This document shows positions 16,973 through 25,766 of a stretch of DNA of 44,832 nucleotides, in pieces. A program made the translations under genes and the position numbers. The notes beneath the pieces are model-generated. The model did not search any database. It saw only the letters and a list, made by a program, of their open reading frames with translations, and was not told the DNA's origin. Origin of the DNA: Spirosoma panaciterrae DSM 21099 (lineage in GTDB: Bacteria; Bacteroidota; Bacteroidia; Cytophagales; Spirosomataceae); NCBI RefSeq assembly GCF_000374025.1, contig NZ_KB893197.1:37667-82498 (forward strand), written 5' to 3'. Each line of letters starts with the position of its first letter. Position 1 is the stretch's first letter.

Positions 16973-17866
16973 TCAATTCGCTTTGTCGATCAGACTGGCT
17001 GGGCCGACGGCTTCAATCTCTGGTGCCCCGGCGGGGTAATACCGGAACGACGTATTCGAAATCAGGGCCGGATAAGGCTTAAACGTAATCCAGCGTAGGG
17101 ACCAGCGTCGAAGCCTCAACGCACTCTTTACCAGAGTTATGAACCAGCCTGCAGGCCGCTCATAGCCAAAAGCCGTTCGTAGCTGGTCGGTGATCAGGGC
17201 TGCAAAAGTGGGTTGAACCATGCCCTGCAAAAAGCCAGGAAACCAGCCCTGTACAATTTTGACGGTGGCATTGGCAATAGTTCGGTTACTCTCCGTATAC
17301 CGGAAATGACGGGCTTCATAGGTTTCCGACAACGTTTGCAGGTCGGTTAGCGTATCGGGTAGGTCAGTTAACTGCATGCGCCGACCCACTTCCCGAAAAA
17401 AGTAAAAAAGAGCCTGCTCTTCTGAGGGCGTCAGTTCCCGCCAGCCATAGCTTCGGAGCCAGTCAATGGGGTAGAAAATGAATGTGGCCAGCACAAACAG
17501 AAAATCGGCGTTGTCGATGCGGTAATGGCCGTGAATTTTATTCATGTGGGTAATGGCCCGTAATCCCTTTTCGCTGTCGTACCCTGATTCCAGGAACTCT
17601 GAAATCAGCCGACTGGTATCATCGTAGCGTTTTTGTCCGTGATGCTCAAACTCACCCGTACGGGCCAGTAGTCCTGATACCCGCGGACTGGCATACGTAT
17701 GAAACAGGGCTAGTTCGAGGGCGCGGGCCATGTCGAAAGGAAATTCGTAAGCGGTTAGTAAGTGAACCATACGCTGGTGATCGCGGATGGGGTCGAGCGA
17801 TTGCAGTTCCCGCCGTACCGCCGGATTGCGGAACAGCCCAAGTCGTTTTGTATACGGTTTAAACAT
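16973..17866 (-). CDS. MpaB/DUF2236-family oxygenase-like protein
   Basis: A 297-residue protein with the features of the MpaB (DUF2236, rubber-oxygenase-like) family. These are the helical core with MARALELALFHTYASPRVSGLLARTGEFE, seen here in part, then RYDDTSRLISEFLESG and MNKIHGHYRI. The last of these holds His residues that bind haem or iron in relatives. No signal peptide is evident. The substrate is unknown. The gene converges on the GH30 gene with a 56-bp gap and faces away from the thioredoxin-fold gene. Confidence 0.8.
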   Translation of the reverse strand: MFKPYTKRLGLFRNPAVRRELQSLDPIRDHQRMVHLLTAYEFPFDMARALELALFHTYASPRVSGLLARTGEFEHHGQKRYDDTSRLISEFLESGYDSEKGLRAITHMNKIHGHYRIDNADFLFVLATFIFYPIDWLRSYGWRELTPSEEQALFYFFREVGRRMQLTDLPDTLTDLQTLSETYEARHFRYTESNRTIANATVKIVQGWFPGFLQGMVQPTFAALITDQLRTAFGYERPAGWFITLVKSALRLRRWSLRWITFKPYPALISNTSFRYYPAGAPEIEAVGPASLIDKAN

Positions 17867-18148
17867 AAAACGTTAAGTCGTAAGAATTTGCTGAACGAAG
17901 ATAGCCATCGTTTGGGTATCGATGGATAAACCAGTTTAGCTTATAAGCCCAGTTCGTTGCCGCAAATACACACCCGGCGCTACAGTGTGGACAAACCTCC
18001 TGATGAACGAAGCAAAGGCTGGGGTAGTAGGTAAGTTTCTGACAATCAGTGATGAGTTTTGCCGGGTTGAATCCTTTAGCGAGGTAAGTACACTGGGAAT
18101 CGACAACAAACCAGCTCCTATAAACCAACCTAAAACGCTAAACACCCT

Positions 18149-19285
18149 ATGAAATCGTCTGCCTCATTCGTCTGCTTTCGAATCGTTTTTGCTGCCTTAC
18201 TGCTAGTGGTTGTCACAAGTCGAAGTTTTGCGGATGGAGATGGGCCGCCCACGTTAGAAATAGGCGCTTCGGCTCCTGATTTTAGTCTGCCGGGGGTTGA
18301 TGGAAAAACCTACACATTGAAAAGCTTTTCCAGCGCCAAAGTGCTGGTTATCGTTTTTACCTGTAATCATTGTCCAACGGCACAAGCGTACGAAGACCGA
18401 CTAAAAACCATTACCTCCGATTACAAGAGCAAAGGGGTAGCGGTGGTGGCTATCTCGCCAAACTACCCGGCGGCCGTGTCGCTGGACGAAATGGGGTATA
18501 CCGACATGGGGGATAGTTTTGCCGAGATGAAACTTCGGAGTAAAGACAAAAAATACAATTTTCCGTATTTGTTCGATGGCGAAACGGAGAAAACCTCCAG
18601 ACGGTATGGCCCTGTGGCTACCCCTCATGCATTTGTGTTTGATGCGCAGCGAAAACTCCAGTATACGGGCCGTTTGGATGGCTCCGAAAAGCCGGGTTCG
18701 GCCAATGCAGAAGATATTCGAGCGGCTCTCGATGCCGTATTGACGGGCAAACCAGTGGCTGTTGCCAAAACCAAGACATTTGGCTGTTCCATAAAATGGA
18801 TGGAAAAGAGTGACTGGGCTAAGAAAGCACCGTCGGTATGGGCCAAAGAATCTGTCGACCTGAGCCTGATCGGTGAAGATAGCCTGAAAGCGCTATTAGC
18901 CAACAAAACCGACAAAGTGAGGCTCATTAATGTATGGGCAACCTGGTGTGGCCCCTGCATCACCGAACTGCCTGAGTTTGTGAACATGAACCGGATGTAC
19001 CGCAACCGGGAGTTTGAGTTTATCACCCTGAGTGCCGATGTGCCCGACAAGAAGGATAAAGCCCTGGCAACCCTGAAACGGCTGCAGGCATCCGGCAAAA
19101 ATTACCTCTTCAACTCCACCGACAAATATAAGCTCATTGAGGCCCTCGATCCGCAGTGGCAGGGGGCATTGCCCTACACACTGCTGATTGAGCCCGGTGG
19201 CAAAGTGGTCTACCGACACCAGGGGAGTATCGACCCTGCCGAAATGAAGAAAAAGATTGTTGAACAAATAGGTCGCTATTACTGA
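18149..19285 (+). CDS. Secreted fusion of two thioredoxin-fold domains
   Basis: A 378-residue protein with an N-terminal signal peptide (FAALLLVVVTSRSFA). The first domain (about 35-200) is AhpC/TSA-like: GASAPDFSLPGVDG and a CxxC pair, Cys72 and Cys75, in FTCNHCPTA. The second (about 235-378) is TlpA/ResA-like with Cys267 and Cys270 in TWCGPC and the cis-Pro region GALPYTLLIEP. A linker carries FGCSIKW. The protein should act as a periplasmic thiol-disulfide oxidoreductase, possibly using both active sites in series. Single-domain versions of each half are common, and the joined form is less usual. Confidence 0.88.
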   Translation: MKSSASFVCFRIVFAALLLVVVTSRSFADGDGPPTLEIGASAPDFSLPGVDGKTYTLKSFSSAKVLVIVFTCNHCPTAQAYEDRLKTITSDYKSKGVAVVAISPNYPAAVSLDEMGYTDMGDSFAEMKLRSKDKKYNFPYLFDGETEKTSRRYGPVATPHAFVFDAQRKLQYTGRLDGSEKPGSANAEDIRAALDAVLTGKPVAVAKTKTFGCSIKWMEKSDWAKKAPSVWAKESVDLSLIGEDSLKALLANKTDKVRLINVWATWCGPCITELPEFVNMNRMYRNREFEFITLSADVPDKKDKALATLKRLQASGKNYLFNSTDKYKLIEALDPQWQGALPYTLLIEPGGKVVYRHQGSIDPAEMKKKIVEQIGRYY

Positions 19286-19297
19286 GCGATGATTTGC

Positions 19298-19324
19298 GTA
19301 ACGCGGACAGGCTGTCCGCGTTAC
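19298..19324. terminator. Perfect 12-bp hairpin between convergent genes
   Basis: GTAACGCGGACA and its exact complement TGTCCGCGTTAC surround a three-base loop. It sits between the ends of the thioredoxin-fold gene and the oxidoreductase gene, so it could stop transcription from both sides, but there is no strong T tract on either strand. Confidence 0.55.
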
Positions 19325-19330
19325 AATCCA

Positions 19331-20674
19331 TTACACCACGGGTAATTTCCAGCCGTTGTGATAATGTGCGTTCAGCAGCGCATTCGCCTGGGTATCGTTT
19401 TTGAAGCCCTTGGTATTGGGATCCCAATACACTTTACGGCCGGTTTTGTAGGCAATGTTGCCCATATGCGCGTTGATAGCGGCAATACTCCCCGTTTCTA
19501 TCCCGCATTTTAGCATACCCGGATCGTTTGCTTTTATGGCCTGCACAAAGTTTTTGGTGTGTTCATTGAGGTAATCACCATTACGTGCCTGTTTGGGAAT
19601 GTCTTCAACCTTGTACACTTTTATCCCATTCTTTGTTTCGGTTTCGGGCAATAACTCCCAGCCATCGCGGTTAAGTACCAGGGTAGCATTATTACCGATA
19701 AAGGCAATCCCTTCGGTACGACCATAGTTGCCGCCATCGATGCCCGTTGCATGTTCCCAGAGCATGTTGAAGCCATCATATTCGTACACCGCTTGTAAGG
19801 TGTCGGGTGTTTCGGAGGCATCGTCGGGATAAGCCAGTTTACCTCCCGAAGCCATGACGGATTTTGGCGCTTTGGCATTCATGGCGTAGAGGGCAATATC
19901 AATTTCGTGAACGCCCCAGTCGGTCATCAGGCCCCCGGCATAGTCCCAGAACCAGCGAAAATTAAAGTGAAATCGATTCGGATTGAACGGGCGTTTCGGA
20001 GCCGGGCCCAGCCACATATCGTAATCGACGCCTGCCGGTGGAGCACTGTCGGGTCGAACCGGAACCGGATTCATCCAGCCCTGATACGCCCATACTTTCA
20101 CCAGTCGGATGTTACCCAGCTTGCCCGAGCGAATGTAGTCAATGGCTTTGGCATAGTGCGAGCCACTCCGTTGCCATTGCCCAATCTGTACAAGCTTACT
20201 GGATTTTTTGGCCGCTCCGAGCATCAGATTACACTCTTCAATGCTGTTGGCCAGGGGTTTTTCGCAGTATACATGTTTGCCCGCCGATAAGGAGTCGATC
20301 ATGGCCATACAGTGCCAGTGATCGGGTGTACCGATGATTACGGCATCGAGGTCTTTATTCTCCAGCATCTTCCGGTAGTCTTTGAACAACTGCGGACGTT
20401 TGTGCTGCATGGTTTCGACATCGGCCGCCCGTTTGTCGAGCACACTCTGGTCCACATCGGCCATAGCTATACATTCGACATCGCTCTGGAGTAAATGCGA
20501 CCGCAGATCAGACCAGCCCATGCCATTGCAACCGATCACACCGATCTGGAGTTTTTCGTTTGCAGCAACCCGGTGTCGCTGATTGGCAATGGCTTCAACC
20601 GATGGGAGACTAATCAGTCCCGCTCCCGTAGCAGCGGCTGATTTTCGTAAAAAACTACGGCGAGTCGTTTTCAT
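19331..20674 (-). CDS. Gfo/Idh/MocA-family oxidoreductase, Tat-exported
   Basis: The ATG at 20674 gives a 447-residue protein beginning MKTTRRSFLRKSAAATGAG, a twin-arginine signal. An upstream start at 20716 would add 14 residues ahead of it and is rejected. A Rossmann domain follows (QIGVIGCNGMGWSDLRS), then VIIGTPDHWHCMAM and the EKPLANS motif with the catalytic-type Lys of the family, and a C-terminal alpha/beta dimerisation domain (WAYQGWMNPV, DYAGGLMTDWGVHEIDIAL). It probably acts on a sugar or sugar derivative with a bound NAD(P) in the periplasm. The substrate is unknown. No sugar transporter or isomerase is next to it. Confidence 0.9.
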   Translation of the reverse strand: MKTTRRSFLRKSAAATGAGLISLPSVEAIANQRHRVAANEKLQIGVIGCNGMGWSDLRSHLLQSDVECIAMADVDQSVLDKRAADVETMQHKRPQLFKDYRKMLENKDLDAVIIGTPDHWHCMAMIDSLSAGKHVYCEKPLANSIEECNLMLGAAKKSSKLVQIGQWQRSGSHYAKAIDYIRSGKLGNIRLVKVWAYQGWMNPVPVRPDSAPPAGVDYDMWLGPAPKRPFNPNRFHFNFRWFWDYAGGLMTDWGVHEIDIALYAMNAKAPKSVMASGGKLAYPDDASETPDTLQAVYEYDGFNMLWEHATGIDGGNYGRTEGIAFIGNNATLVLNRDGWELLPETETKNGIKVYKVEDIPKQARNGDYLNEHTKNFVQAIKANDPGMLKCGIETGSIAAINAHMGNIAYKTGRKVYWDPNTKGFKNDTQANALLNAHYHNGWKLPVV

Positions 20675-20912
20675 AGGTTTTTCAGGATTAAGGATCAAAT
20701 TGATTGATTTACGCATAAAAGCAGTGGAAAACCGTTACCTAATCACCTGAAAACGATGTATTCACAAACAAACGGCGAAAGAATTGATTAAAGGCAGGTG
20801 GAGAGAGAGATGAGCGCTTTTTGGGCGACGTAATCTTGTTGGTAGATTACATCTGCTGTTTGATTAATTTCTGGGTATAAGCCCATAAAATACCAGAACC
20901 GATAAACGCATC

Positions 20913-22433
20913 TCAGACAAACCAATTGTGCAGGGCAGTAAGGAGTTCGTACGACTCCCGCGCGTTGCTGGAAGCCCAGGCTACCACCCCATCGGGGCGT
21001 ACCAGCACAGCCTTTATACCCAACTGGTCGTTTGCCCGGCCCGATAGGTACTTTATGGAGTTACTGTACGCACTGGCCAACGTTTTGAGGGAGCCTACCC
21101 CCTCGAAATCAAGCAGTATACCCAGGCCGTCGTGCATCAATTCACCAAGTGTTGATCCGTTTTCGAAGACAAAGTTGGGTACGCTGTGGCCTACCAGCGG
21201 ATGATTGCCCCCCAGATCATAGTGGGTGTTCACCCCCCACACTCGTGCTGCCATATAGGTGGCTACATCACGAGTATTCATCAGGTCACGGAAAATAGCA
21301 TGGAGCGCGCGGGATTGTGGGTCGGGATTCATGATGGCTACCTGAGCGCGTGACCAGTCCAGAACTTGTGCGCCAATGGGGTGCCGTTCGGTTTGGTAAC
21401 TGTCCAGCAAGCCTTCGGGGGCTCTGTTTTGGAGGGTTGCCGCCAGTTTCCAGCCTAGATTCATGGCATCGCCCAGTCCAAGATTAAGCCCCTGGCCTCC
21501 CAGTGGAGAGTGAATATGTGCGGCATCACCAGCCACTAATACCCGGCCGTTTCGATACGCTGTAGCCTGCCGCGCCCGGTCCGTCCAGGTGGTTGCTCTG
21601 TGCAGGACGTTTATCGTAACGTCGGTATTCGAGACTCGGCGGAGTACGGCCTGTACATGGTCAAGCGTGATGGGTTTACCGGAATCATGATAGGCGCCCC
21701 CATCAAAGTCCTGAATCATCACGTAGCCGGACTGCGATTGCAGGTACATACCCGTTGGGGTAAGGTTTCGGCCCGGTTTTAGCGTTTCAGGATTGGTCAG
21801 GTCGATCTGAGTGGTATACCCCGTAAAGTTGGGTTCGGTACCCGCGAAGTCAAAACCGCCCACTTTCCGTACGATACTACGGCTACCGTCGCAACCCACC
21901 AGCCATTTGCCATGGAAAGACTGGCCATTGGACAGGACGGTTACTCCATGTTCGGTTTGATGGAAGTTCGTGACGGAAACTCCTCGCCTGATTTCTACCC
22001 CCAGCGTTGCGGCCCGGTGGGTCAGTACCGTTTCAAGTTCTTCAATCTCAGAAAGTAAACTGGTTGGGGGAGAGCCTGGCAAACGGTAGGTCCAGTGGGA
22101 AGTGTCAATATCACCCTCATGAAATGGAATACCCGCGAAATGCCCTACCTGACGACGGGTGCCTTGTCCGGCATGTTGGTGAGGGTTTTTAAGGCGTTTG
22201 TGGAGGGTAAGCTCATGCAGTAAGCCACGGCGGTAAAGGGCTTCAAGGCTCGGTGCCGATAGGCCCCGTATTCCGAAAGGTTGTTGCTTCAGAGGGGAGG
22301 AGGGATTTTCGGCCTTTTCCAGTATCAGAACTGAGCAATTGGCCAGGGCTAACTCGCAGGCAAGGAATAGGCCTACCGGGCCTGCGCCGGATATAATGAC
22401 GTCGTATTCAGCGACTTTGTGTATCGAATTCAT
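20913..22433 (-). CDS. FAD-dependent aromatic monooxygenase
   Basis: From the ATG at 22433 the protein has 506 residues; a start at 22475 would add 14. The FAD-binding N-terminus is YDVIISGAGPVGLFLACEL, the second FAD motif is LVGCDGSRSIVRK, and the third is GDAAHIHSPLGGQGLNLG. This is the class A flavoprotein hydroxylase pattern (PheA/TfdB/MhpA-like). A thioredoxin-like C-terminal region may follow residue 400. Substrates of relatives are phenols and polyketides; here it is unknown. The gene follows the AraC-type regulator on the same strand with a short gap, so that regulator may control it. Confidence 0.9.
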   Translation of the reverse strand: MNSIHKVAEYDVIISGAGPVGLFLACELALANCSVLILEKAENPSSPLKQQPFGIRGLSAPSLEALYRRGLLHELTLHKRLKNPHQHAGQGTRRQVGHFAGIPFHEGDIDTSHWTYRLPGSPPTSLLSEIEELETVLTHRAATLGVEIRRGVSVTNFHQTEHGVTVLSNGQSFHGKWLVGCDGSRSIVRKVGGFDFAGTEPNFTGYTTQIDLTNPETLKPGRNLTPTGMYLQSQSGYVMIQDFDGGAYHDSGKPITLDHVQAVLRRVSNTDVTINVLHRATTWTDRARQATAYRNGRVLVAGDAAHIHSPLGGQGLNLGLGDAMNLGWKLAATLQNRAPEGLLDSYQTERHPIGAQVLDWSRAQVAIMNPDPQSRALHAIFRDLMNTRDVATYMAARVWGVNTHYDLGGNHPLVGHSVPNFVFENGSTLGELMHDGLGILLDFEGVGSLKTLASAYSNSIKYLSGRANDQLGIKAVLVRPDGVVAWASSNARESYELLTALHNWFV

Positions 22434-22495
22434 GCGTTCAGCTACCTCGTTTATCGAGGGTATTTGTAGGCACAAAATTCGGATGCGTGCTCTTG

Positions 22496-23314
22496 TTAGG
22501 CTTGTATAAATGCGACAAAATCAGCGTTAAGGGCTTGTTTGTCTTTCCGGGCTTTTCGCGCGAATGCGGCTGGGGTGGTTCCACTGTAGCGCTTGAATTC
22601 CCGGCTTAAATGGGATTGATCGGTATACCCCAGCTCATGTGCCAGACCTGCTAAGCTGGCACTTGGATTAGTCCACAGGTGGTTTCGGACCTGCTCAAAA
22701 CGGATCAGACCCGATACATCTTTGACCGCATACCCCGATGATTGTTTGAACTTTCGTTCTAACGTGCGAACTGTTGCATGCGCGGCTTCGGCTACCTGGC
22801 TTACGGGTAGCGTGCCGTTGGCGGCTCGCATAGCCGACCCTGCTTTAGATAGTACGCGATCGGTGGCCATACCCACTCGGGCATTTAGAAAATAGTATTT
22901 TATAAGATCCAGTGCATTGTCTAACTTACCTGCCTGAATCAACGGGGCCAGTGTCGATTGAAGTTGAGCAATTGGGTGGTCAAAAATTTGCACCCCGTTT
23001 TTGCTGGCAGGCAGGCTAAGTAAATCGAATACGGTCCAGGGAAAGCACCGGATGCCTATGATTTCCAGACGGTCCTTCGCATAAAACACAGCAGGTTGAT
23101 TGAGTAAACCTACCATAAACGGTGAGGGCAATCGGAGTAGGCTTCCATTGGCTGAAAGGCTGCAACCACTTCCGAAATAGAAGATGAGTTCGGCGTAACC
23201 ATCCGGTACTACCCTAAACCCAGATAGCTGCTCGCCAAAGTCTCTTTGGTTGTACCAAAAGCATTTTATCGTATCACGCAGCGCTTCGGGCGGTTCAAAT
23301 TCCAGATGTTGCAT
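22496..23314 (-). CDS. AraC-family transcriptional regulator
   Basis: A 272-residue protein. The N-terminal ~150 residues form a cupin-like ligand region (FWYNQRDFGEQLSGFRVVPDG, in part) of the type common in Bacteroidota AraC proteins. The C-terminal HTH_18 domain (about 165-260) shows VSQVAEAAHATVRTLERKFKQ and SLAGLAHELGYTDQSHLSREF, the two helix-turn-helix units. It lies directly before the FAD monooxygenase on the same strand, so it is the best candidate for that gene's regulator. The ligand is unknown. Confidence 0.92.
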   Translation of the reverse strand: MQHLEFEPPEALRDTIKCFWYNQRDFGEQLSGFRVVPDGYAELIFYFGSGCSLSANGSLLRLPSPFMVGLLNQPAVFYAKDRLEIIGIRCFPWTVFDLLSLPASKNGVQIFDHPIAQLQSTLAPLIQAGKLDNALDLIKYYFLNARVGMATDRVLSKAGSAMRAANGTLPVSQVAEAAHATVRTLERKFKQSSGYAVKDVSGLIRFEQVRNHLWTNPSASLAGLAHELGYTDQSHLSREFKRYSGTTPAAFARKARKDKQALNADFVAFIQA

Positions 23315-23347
23315 ACTGAAAGGTACTGGATTTAATGAAACCTATAG

Positions 23348-23405
23348 CCAATAAAAAAAGAGGCATTTCAGGACTAAGACTGAATGATGCCTCTTTTTTT
23401 ATTGG
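23348..23405 (-). terminator. Terminator of tRNA-Val, abutting the CCA end
   Basis: A 19-bp perfect stem (CCAATAAAAAAAGAGGCAT and its complement) with a loop of about 20 bases. On the minus strand it starts within the CCA end of tRNA-Val. Poly-A and poly-T stretches are built into the stem, so it can work in either orientation. Confidence 0.85.
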
Positions 23406-23480
23406 TAGGAAGTAGCGGGCTCGAACCGCTGACCTCTGCTCTGTCAAAGCAGCGCTCTGAACCAACTGAGCTAACCTCCT
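23403..23480 (-). tRNA. tRNA-Val (GAC)
   Basis: Cloverleaf on the minus strand: acceptor stem AGGAGGT with ACTTCCT (one G-T pair), D arm GCTCAGTTGGTTCAGAGC, anticodon stem CTGCT/AGCAG with loop TTGACAG giving anticodon GAC, T arm AGCGG-TTCGAGC-CCGCT and discriminator A. The CCA end is encoded (23405-23403). It lies between the MFS gene and the AraC gene, in the same direction. Confidence 0.95.
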
Positions 23481-23504
23481 TTGCGCCCTTTCGGGGTTGC
23501 AAAC

Positions 23505-24821
23505 TTACGAAACTTCTTCTGTTTCCAAACGGGCGTGGTAAATTTTTTGTGAGGGGATTCGCCATAAAAGCAAAAAACCGACAACAAACAGGACCAGCAG
23601 CGCTAATACACTATTCCGCATACTGCCTGTAATCTGTTCAATCAGGCCATACACCAGCGTTCCTAATACAATGGAGGTTTTCTCGGTCACATCATAGAAG
23701 CTAAAGTACGAAGCCGTGTCGGTGGTGGCCGGGATCAGTTTGGAATACGTGGAGCGAGACAGCGACTGAATGCCGCCCATCACCAGCCCCACTACGCCTG
23801 CCAGAATAAAAAACTGCGATTCGGTCTGGACAAAATAAGCCGCAGCGCAAATACCTATCCAGATAACAACGGCAGTCATGAGGGAGTACGTATTCCCGAT
23901 GCGTTCAGAAAGCCGAGAAAAACCATAGGCACCCGGAATGGCAACCAGTTGAATGAGCAGTATGGTTATAATCAGGCTTTGGCCCGGAAGTTTTAGCTCG
24001 TCGCTTCCGAAAATCGTGGCTACATACATGACAGTCTGAACGGCCATGTTGTACACAAAAAACGAAACGAGGAAGCGTTTAGCTAGTGGTAGCTCCTGGA
24101 GTTCGGCCCACACATGGCGCAGTTCTTTAAAACCGTTCAGCAAGTAATTTCCGGTTTTTGCGGCAGTTTTTTTAGTCCCATCGGGCAATCGGCTGAACGG
24201 GATCTGGGCAAAACCAATCCACCACAATCCAACCGTCAGGAAGGCAATTCGGGAGGCCATGCCTTCGGAAATGTTGCCGAACCATTCGCGTTTCAGGATC
24301 ACCAGCAGGTTAACGATCATCAGGAGCACACTACCCAGGTATCCCATTGAAAACCCTCGGGCGCTCACCCGGTCGTACTGATCTTCGGTCGCGATATCGG
24401 GCAGGTAGGAGTTATAAAATACGATACTGCCACTCCAGCCAATCAGGCTGAGCCAGAAGCAGATAACGGCAAAGGTGGTTGTTTCCCGGACAAAGAAGTA
24501 CAGGAGGCTACAACTAATGGCTCCTGTGTAGCAGAATACCTTCATAAAGGCTTTTTTTCGTCCGCTATAGTCAGCAACAGCCGTGCAAATAGGGGAAAGA
24601 AGCGCAGTGAACAGAAATGCAGCCGAAATGGTATACGAAAACAGAACCGAGTTTTTGATCGAGATACCCAGAAAATTAATGATAGGACCACCCGTCTCGT
24701 TGAGTGCAGTGGCCGAGAAATAAACCGGGAAGATACTGGATACAATAACCAGCGAATGTACCGAATTGGCCCAGTCGTAAAATGTCCAGGCCGTGAGAAT
24801 ACGAGGGATGTTTTTAGACAT
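23505..24821 (-). CDS. UMF1/Atg22-type major facilitator transporter
   Basis: The ATG at 24821 gives 438 residues beginning MSKNIPRILTAWTFYDWANS. The FYDWANS motif is the hallmark of the UMF1 (Atg22-like) family. About 12 hydrophobic segments follow, with ADYSGRKKAFM in the first inter-helix loop and GLVMGGIQSLSRSTYSKLIP near the C-terminus. Longer open frames (to 24884) translate a hairpin repeat and are rejected. Relatives export amino acids or unknown small molecules; the substrate here is unclear. The hydrolase gene lies upstream on the same strand, separated only by the hairpin at 24821-24906. Confidence 0.92.
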   Translation of the reverse strand: MSKNIPRILTAWTFYDWANSVHSLVIVSSIFPVYFSATALNETGGPIINFLGISIKNSVLFSYTISAAFLFTALLSPICTAVADYSGRKKAFMKVFCYTGAISCSLLYFFVRETTTFAVICFWLSLIGWSGSIVFYNSYLPDIATEDQYDRVSARGFSMGYLGSVLLMIVNLLVILKREWFGNISEGMASRIAFLTVGLWWIGFAQIPFSRLPDGTKKTAAKTGNYLLNGFKELRHVWAELQELPLAKRFLVSFFVYNMAVQTVMYVATIFGSDELKLPGQSLIITILLIQLVAIPGAYGFSRLSERIGNTYSLMTAVVIWIGICAAAYFVQTESQFFILAGVVGLVMGGIQSLSRSTYSKLIPATTDTASYFSFYDVTEKTSIVLGTLVYGLIEQITGSMRNSVLALLVLFVVGFLLLWRIPSQKIYHARLETEEVS

Positions 24822-24906
24822 AAAGAGCGAAAGAGCGAAAGAGTGAAAGAGCGAAAGTTTTTCGAAGGTAATTCGCTCTTTCACTCTTTCGCTCTTTCAC
24901 TCTTTA
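24821..24906. repeat. Long hairpin of 8-base tandem units over the MFS start codon
   Basis: Arms 24821-24853 and 24874-24906 are complementary at 32 of 33 positions. Each arm is made of repeated AAAGAGYG-type 8-mers. On the minus strand the right arm contains the stop codon of the hydrolase (24883-24881), and the left arm ends on the A of the transporter start codon (24821). In a joint mRNA the hairpin would hide the transporter ribosome-binding site. Confidence 0.85.
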
Positions 24907-25753
24907 AAAAATTTACCACTGCCTTCGTGAAAGCGTGATTTGAGTCGCCAGCGACCATATGGCCTGCTTCGGCAACGTTTACGCTCTGAACATGGGGTAC
25001 GGAATCCAGAAACTCGGCCATGATTTTTTCGCTCACTACATCACTCATGCCACCACGTACAATAAGCGTAGGAACGGTAAGGGCATGGGCAGCCCGGTAA
25101 AGTCGTTCTTCATTCTGCGTTTTCTGATCAGGACTTGAATTTTGCTTCCATAGGGCCAGCATATTGGGGTCCCAATGCCAGTAGTATCGCCATTCGCCAG
25201 TTGGGCTTTGGCGCAAACGCAGGTTTTTTTCCAGTCGGGTGTGGTCAGTAGGGCGGGGGCGATGGGGCAGATAAGCCGCAACTGCTTCGGCAGCTTCGTC
25301 GAGGGTGGTAAACCCGTCGAGATTACCACTCATGAACGCAAAGATTCGCTCAATCCCTTTCTGTTCGGTTCGGGGAGCAATGTCGACCAGAACAATGGCG
25401 GTACAGATGGATTCAGTACCGGGCTTACGTTCTCCTTCAGCAATCAGGGCGGTCATCCCACCCATCGATGCACCGACAATGGCGGGCTTTCTGGCAAGCT
25501 GAGCTGCTATAGCACGCAAATCGGCCGCCAGATATTCAATCCCATACTGCCCTTCAGCCGACCAGTCGCTGTCGCCATGGCCCCGCGCATCGAGTGCAAG
25601 GGCAAAGAAACCCGCATCGGCCAGCCATTGCCCCGTATCGCCCCACGAATGGCGCGTTTGTCCACCTCCATGAAGCAGTAAAACGGGTGGGTTGGCCGGA
25701 TTTCCATACGCATCAGCCGCGATAGTAAAACCAGGTTCGGTTTCGAATTTCAT
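24881..25753 (-). CDS. Alpha/beta hydrolase
   Basis: From the ATG at 25753 the protein has 290 residues (MKFETEPGFTIAADAYG). The fold is shown by LLLHGGGQTRHSW (oxyanion region), ALDARGHGDSDWS, the nucleophile elbow IVGASMGGMTAL with the catalytic Ser, TLIVRGGMSDVVS with the acid, and AGHMVAGDSN with the His. A longer frame to 25843 reads through the upstream hairpin and is rejected. Its last ~8 residues (KSERAKE) are encoded by the arm of the downstream hairpin repeat, so the C-terminus has been altered by that element. The substrate is unknown. Confidence 0.9.
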   Translation of the reverse strand: MKFETEPGFTIAADAYGNPANPPVLLLHGGGQTRHSWGDTGQWLADAGFFALALDARGHGDSDWSAEGQYGIEYLAADLRAIAAQLARKPAIVGASMGGMTALIAEGERKPGTESICTAIVLVDIAPRTEQKGIERIFAFMSGNLDGFTTLDEAAEAVAAYLPHRPRPTDHTRLEKNLRLRQSPTGEWRYYWHWDPNMLALWKQNSSPDQKTQNEERLYRAAHALTVPTLIVRGGMSDVVSEKIMAEFLDSVPHVQSVNVAEAGHMVAGDSNHAFTKAVVNFLKSERAKE

Positions 25754-25766
25754 AAAACGACTTAGT

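Noticed and set aside
17867..18148. Small genes in the gap before the thioredoxin-fold gene
   Set aside because: The open frames overlap one another, lack family features and look like chance; the gap should hold two divergent promoters.
24822..24884. N-terminal extension of the MFS transporter
   Set aside because: It translates the hairpin repeat; the family N-terminus begins at MSKNIP with FYDWANS directly after.
25175..25681. 168-codon open frame on the plus strand
   Set aside because: Shadow of the alpha/beta hydrolase; that gene has clear motifs on the minus strand.
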